From Necropsobacter massiliensis (GTDB lineage Bacteria > Pseudomonadota > Gammaproteobacteria > Enterobacterales > Pasteurellaceae): a stretch of 64,000 nucleotides of DNA. The DNA lies in NCBI RefSeq assembly GCF_000827595.2, contig NZ_LN776178.1, forward strand, positions 186,001-250,000, written 5' to 3'. The notes under the pieces were generated by a model. It did no database searches, was not told the origin of the DNA, and saw only the letters and a program-made list of their open reading frames with translations. Made by a program: the position numbers and the translations under genes. This document shows, piece by piece, positions 62,245-64,000 of this stretch; within the stretch, counting starts at the first letter, position 1; the number at the start of each line of letters is the position of its first letter.

Positions 62245-63216
62245 TTACTGTTCGCCGGCAAATAAAATGCCTTGTTGTTTGCGTGCCTGTTCCAATAGGC
62301 GGCACACGGTGGCGCTGATGTCTAGCATATGTTCGGCGAAAGCGTTGTCTTGCCGGTCGATAATGCGCACAAATTGTTGAAATTCATATAGCATGCGATG
62401 CTGTGCCTCAAAGTGATATTCTGTCGTTTCGCCCTGATTATCGCGCAGGCTGAATTGGTTCATGGCATTGGCGGGCATCGGTACACTGATATTGCCTTTG
62501 TTGCCCTGAATAGACAGCAAAACCGGCGCGCTGCAGTCTTTAGCGCCAATACATACCGCTTTAAAGGCGCCGTAATCAAGCAGCAGGATACCACTGGTGT
62601 CGATACCGCGTTCAATATTCGCCGCATAAATGCAGGATTGCGGCGCACCGAACAAGCCCACCGCGAAATGCAGATTATAGACGTTCAAATCCATTAACGC
62701 TCCGCCGGATTTTTGCGGGTCGAAAGCGGGCAGAATCTCGCCGGCTTGAAAACGATCGTAGCGTGAGGAATACTGACTGTAATTTAAACTGACGATTTTC
62801 AGCTCGCCGAGAGCGCCGATTTTTTGTTTAATTTCCTGATAAGCGGGCAGATAATGCACCGTCACCGCTTCCAGCAGGATTTTCCGGCGCACCGTCGCCA
62901 GTTCGCGTAATTGCTGGAATTGAGCATAATTCGAGGTGATCGGTTTTTCCAAAATCACATGTTTATCCGCTGCTAACGCGCGACGAGCGAATTCAAAATG
63001 CAAGTGATTAGGCAGGGCGATATAAATCGTATCCAAATCGCTTGCCAGCATTGCTTGATAATCAAAGAAATACTGTTTAATGCCGTGTTGGCGGGCAAGC
63101 GCTTGAGTTTTTGCCTGATCCCGACCGAAAAGAGCGAGGCGTTCAAGTGTGATGGCGGGCATAATCTGCATCAATTCCTGTACGATCATCCCCGTACCGA
63201 CAATACCGAGTTTCAT
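62245..63216 (-). CDS. Gfo/Idh/MocA-family oxidoreductase
   Basis: A 323-residue NAD(P)-dependent oxidoreductase, probably acting on a sugar or cyclitol. The N-terminal Rossmann motif GIVGTGMIVQEL is at residue 4. The family EKP motif is in HVILEKPITSNYAQF near 92, and the C-terminal domain has GGALMDLNVYNLHFAVGLFG near 168, with the aspartate and histidine of the catalytic region. The frame extends to 63414, but the ATG at 63216 after AAGGAACACAATA gives the family start MKLGIVGTGM. Confidence 0.9.
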   Translation of the reverse strand: MKLGIVGTGMIVQELMQIMPAITLERLALFGRDQAKTQALARQHGIKQYFFDYQAMLASDLDTIYIALPNHLHFEFARRALAADKHVILEKPITSNYAQFQQLRELATVRRKILLEAVTVHYLPAYQEIKQKIGALGELKIVSLNYSQYSSRYDRFQAGEILPAFDPQKSGGALMDLNVYNLHFAVGLFGAPQSCIYAANIERGIDTSGILLLDYGAFKAVCIGAKDCSAPVLLSIQGNKGNISVPMPANAMNQFSLRDNQGETTEYHFEAQHRMLYEFQQFVRIIDRQDNAFAEHMLDISATVCRLLEQARKQQGILFAGEQ

Positions 63217-63306
63217 TATTGTGTTCCTTATAGTTTGCGCTGGAATCGGTATATTGTACGCGGTTATGGCATAAAATGCGCGCAAGATGACAGATATTTT
63301 GCTGGT

Positions 63307-63395
63307 AAAAGTGCGGTGATTTTTTTTGCGTGTTTCACGACATATTATTATAGCGGTCGCATAACTGAAAATCGGTAAAATCCGACCGCACTTTT
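63307..63395. repeat. Inverted pair of uptake signals
   Basis: AAAAGTGCGGT (63307-63317) and ACCGCACTTTT (63385-63395) are perfect complements 67 bases apart, between two minus-strand genes. Confidence 0.8.
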
Positions 63396-63406
63396 GCACC
63401 ATTCGG

Positions 63407-64000
63407 TTAGTCACAGGAATGGCTATCCGCCTCTATGCGATTTTTATCGCGCAATGCGCTGATGGCTTGCCGTGCGACACTGAATCCGCTTTTCAGTACC
63501 AGCAGGCTCAGTAGTGCGCTGGCGATAATATCAACCCACAACCAGTGCAACAGCCACGCGCTTAAGCCGGCGATAATTGCCACGACGGAACCGAATAAGT
63601 CCGCTAGCACATGCAGGTAAGCCGCTTTAATGTTGAGATTATGCCGATCACTATGCAGCATAATCCGTGCCACCAATATGTTGACCAACAAGCCGATAAA
63701 TGCCACGCTCAGCATCGGCAGCACCGCCATTGTCGGCGGGTTTTGCCAGCGTTCGACAGCTTCCAATAAAATGATGACGGCAACTGCGATCAATGATATG
63801 CCGTTAAGCAGCGCAAACCATTTTTGCATCGGTGCGCTGAGAAACAGAGCGAGCAACGCCAGAAAAAGCGACAGACTGTCATTTGCCATATGTCCTGCAT
63901 CGGCTATCAGGACGAGGCTGTTGAAATAATAACCGCCGAGCAGTTCGATCAACATATAACCGCTGATCAATGCCAAACTCAAGGCTAAAACGGTTTTATT
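63407..64000 (-). CDS. Cation diffusion facilitator family transporter (partial, start outside window)
   Basis: The frame is open to the right edge, so the N-terminus is missing. About 197 residues are visible with four to five membrane spans. CDF landmarks are LIADAGHMANDSLSLFLALL (the H-x-x-x-D metal site of helix 2) and KAAYLHVLADLFGSVVAII (second H-x-x-x-D site in helix 5). It ends with a short tail ADSHSCD. Members export zinc or related divalent metals from the cytoplasm; it looks like ZitB/CzcD-type, but lacks a long cytoplasmic domain here. Confidence 0.9.
   Translation of the reverse strand, partial: NKTVLALSLALISGYMLIELLGGYYFNSLVLIADAGHMANDSLSLFLALLALFLSAPMQKWFALLNGISLIAVAVIILLEAVERWQNPPTMAVLPMLSVAFIGLLVNILVARIMLHSDRHNLNIKAAYLHVLADLFGSVVAIIAGLSAWLLHWLWVDIIASALLSLLVLKSGFSVARQAISALRDKNRIEADSHSCD

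Overview
The window is a chromosomal segment from a member of the Pasteurellaceae. The clearest sign is the 9-base DNA uptake signal core AAGTGCGGT (or its complement ACCGCACTT), seen by eye about fifty times in 64 kb, both inside genes and as inverted pairs between them. Gene content agrees: a Haemophilus-type molABC system, accBC-yhdT-panF-prmA and dusB-fis neighbourhoods, and PurL, MreB and Hda proteins of Haemophilus type. The species cannot be named from the sequence alone.

Layout. 1-6.8 kb: end of aroQ, accBC, yhdT-panF, a small hydrolase, prmA, dusB-fis. 6.9-14.9 kb: purL, then ppa and an M48 lipoprotein protease on the minus strand, then mtr and a methyltransferase. 14.9-24.4 kb: a full histidine operon with a hisL leader and attenuator (hisGDCBHAFI). 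It is interrupted by a truncated RhuM-like gene, an unexplained 239-base gap, and a MOSC-domain gene flanked by direct repeats; ubiC follows it. 24.5-27.3 kb: upp-uraA and hda. 27.3-35.7 kb, minus strand: two exported proteins of unknown role, a YaeR-like protein, and cytochrome c maturation ccmABCDEFGH plus ccmI. 36-41 kb: leucine operon leuABCD with its own leader peptide and attenuator. 41-46.7 kb, minus strand: mreBCD and uvrA. 46.9-47.3 kb: ssb, divergent from uvrA across a LexA-like box, with its acidic tail out of frame. 47.6-51.3 kb: an alcohol dehydrogenase / carboxymuconolactone decarboxylase-cupin / LysR module and a small membrane protein. 51.6-54.4 kb: molABC. 54.6-58.9 kb: an MFS exporter, a LysR regulator, and a secreted metallo-beta-lactamase-fold protein divergent from an AraC-type regulator. 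59.2-62.1 kb: modABCD. 62.2-64 kb: a Gfo/Idh/MocA oxidoreductase and the start-less part of a cation efflux protein.

How it fits together. Most of the window is housekeeping biosynthesis (fatty acid precursor, purine, histidine, leucine, cytochrome c, cell shape), with regulatory sites that can be read directly: PUR box at purL, Trp-operator-like palindrome at mtr, two amino-acid attenuators, LexA-like box at uvrA/ssb, and two ModE-like sites with the same half-site spacing at the two molybdate importers. The 47-64 kb part is more accessory: transporters, oxidoreductases and regulators.

I found no wholly new multi-gene system. The points most worth a second look are the out-of-frame ssb with two poly-C runs, the insertions inside the his operon, and the paired molybdate systems with matching operators. 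All calls come from reading the sequence and remembered family features; no database search was run.
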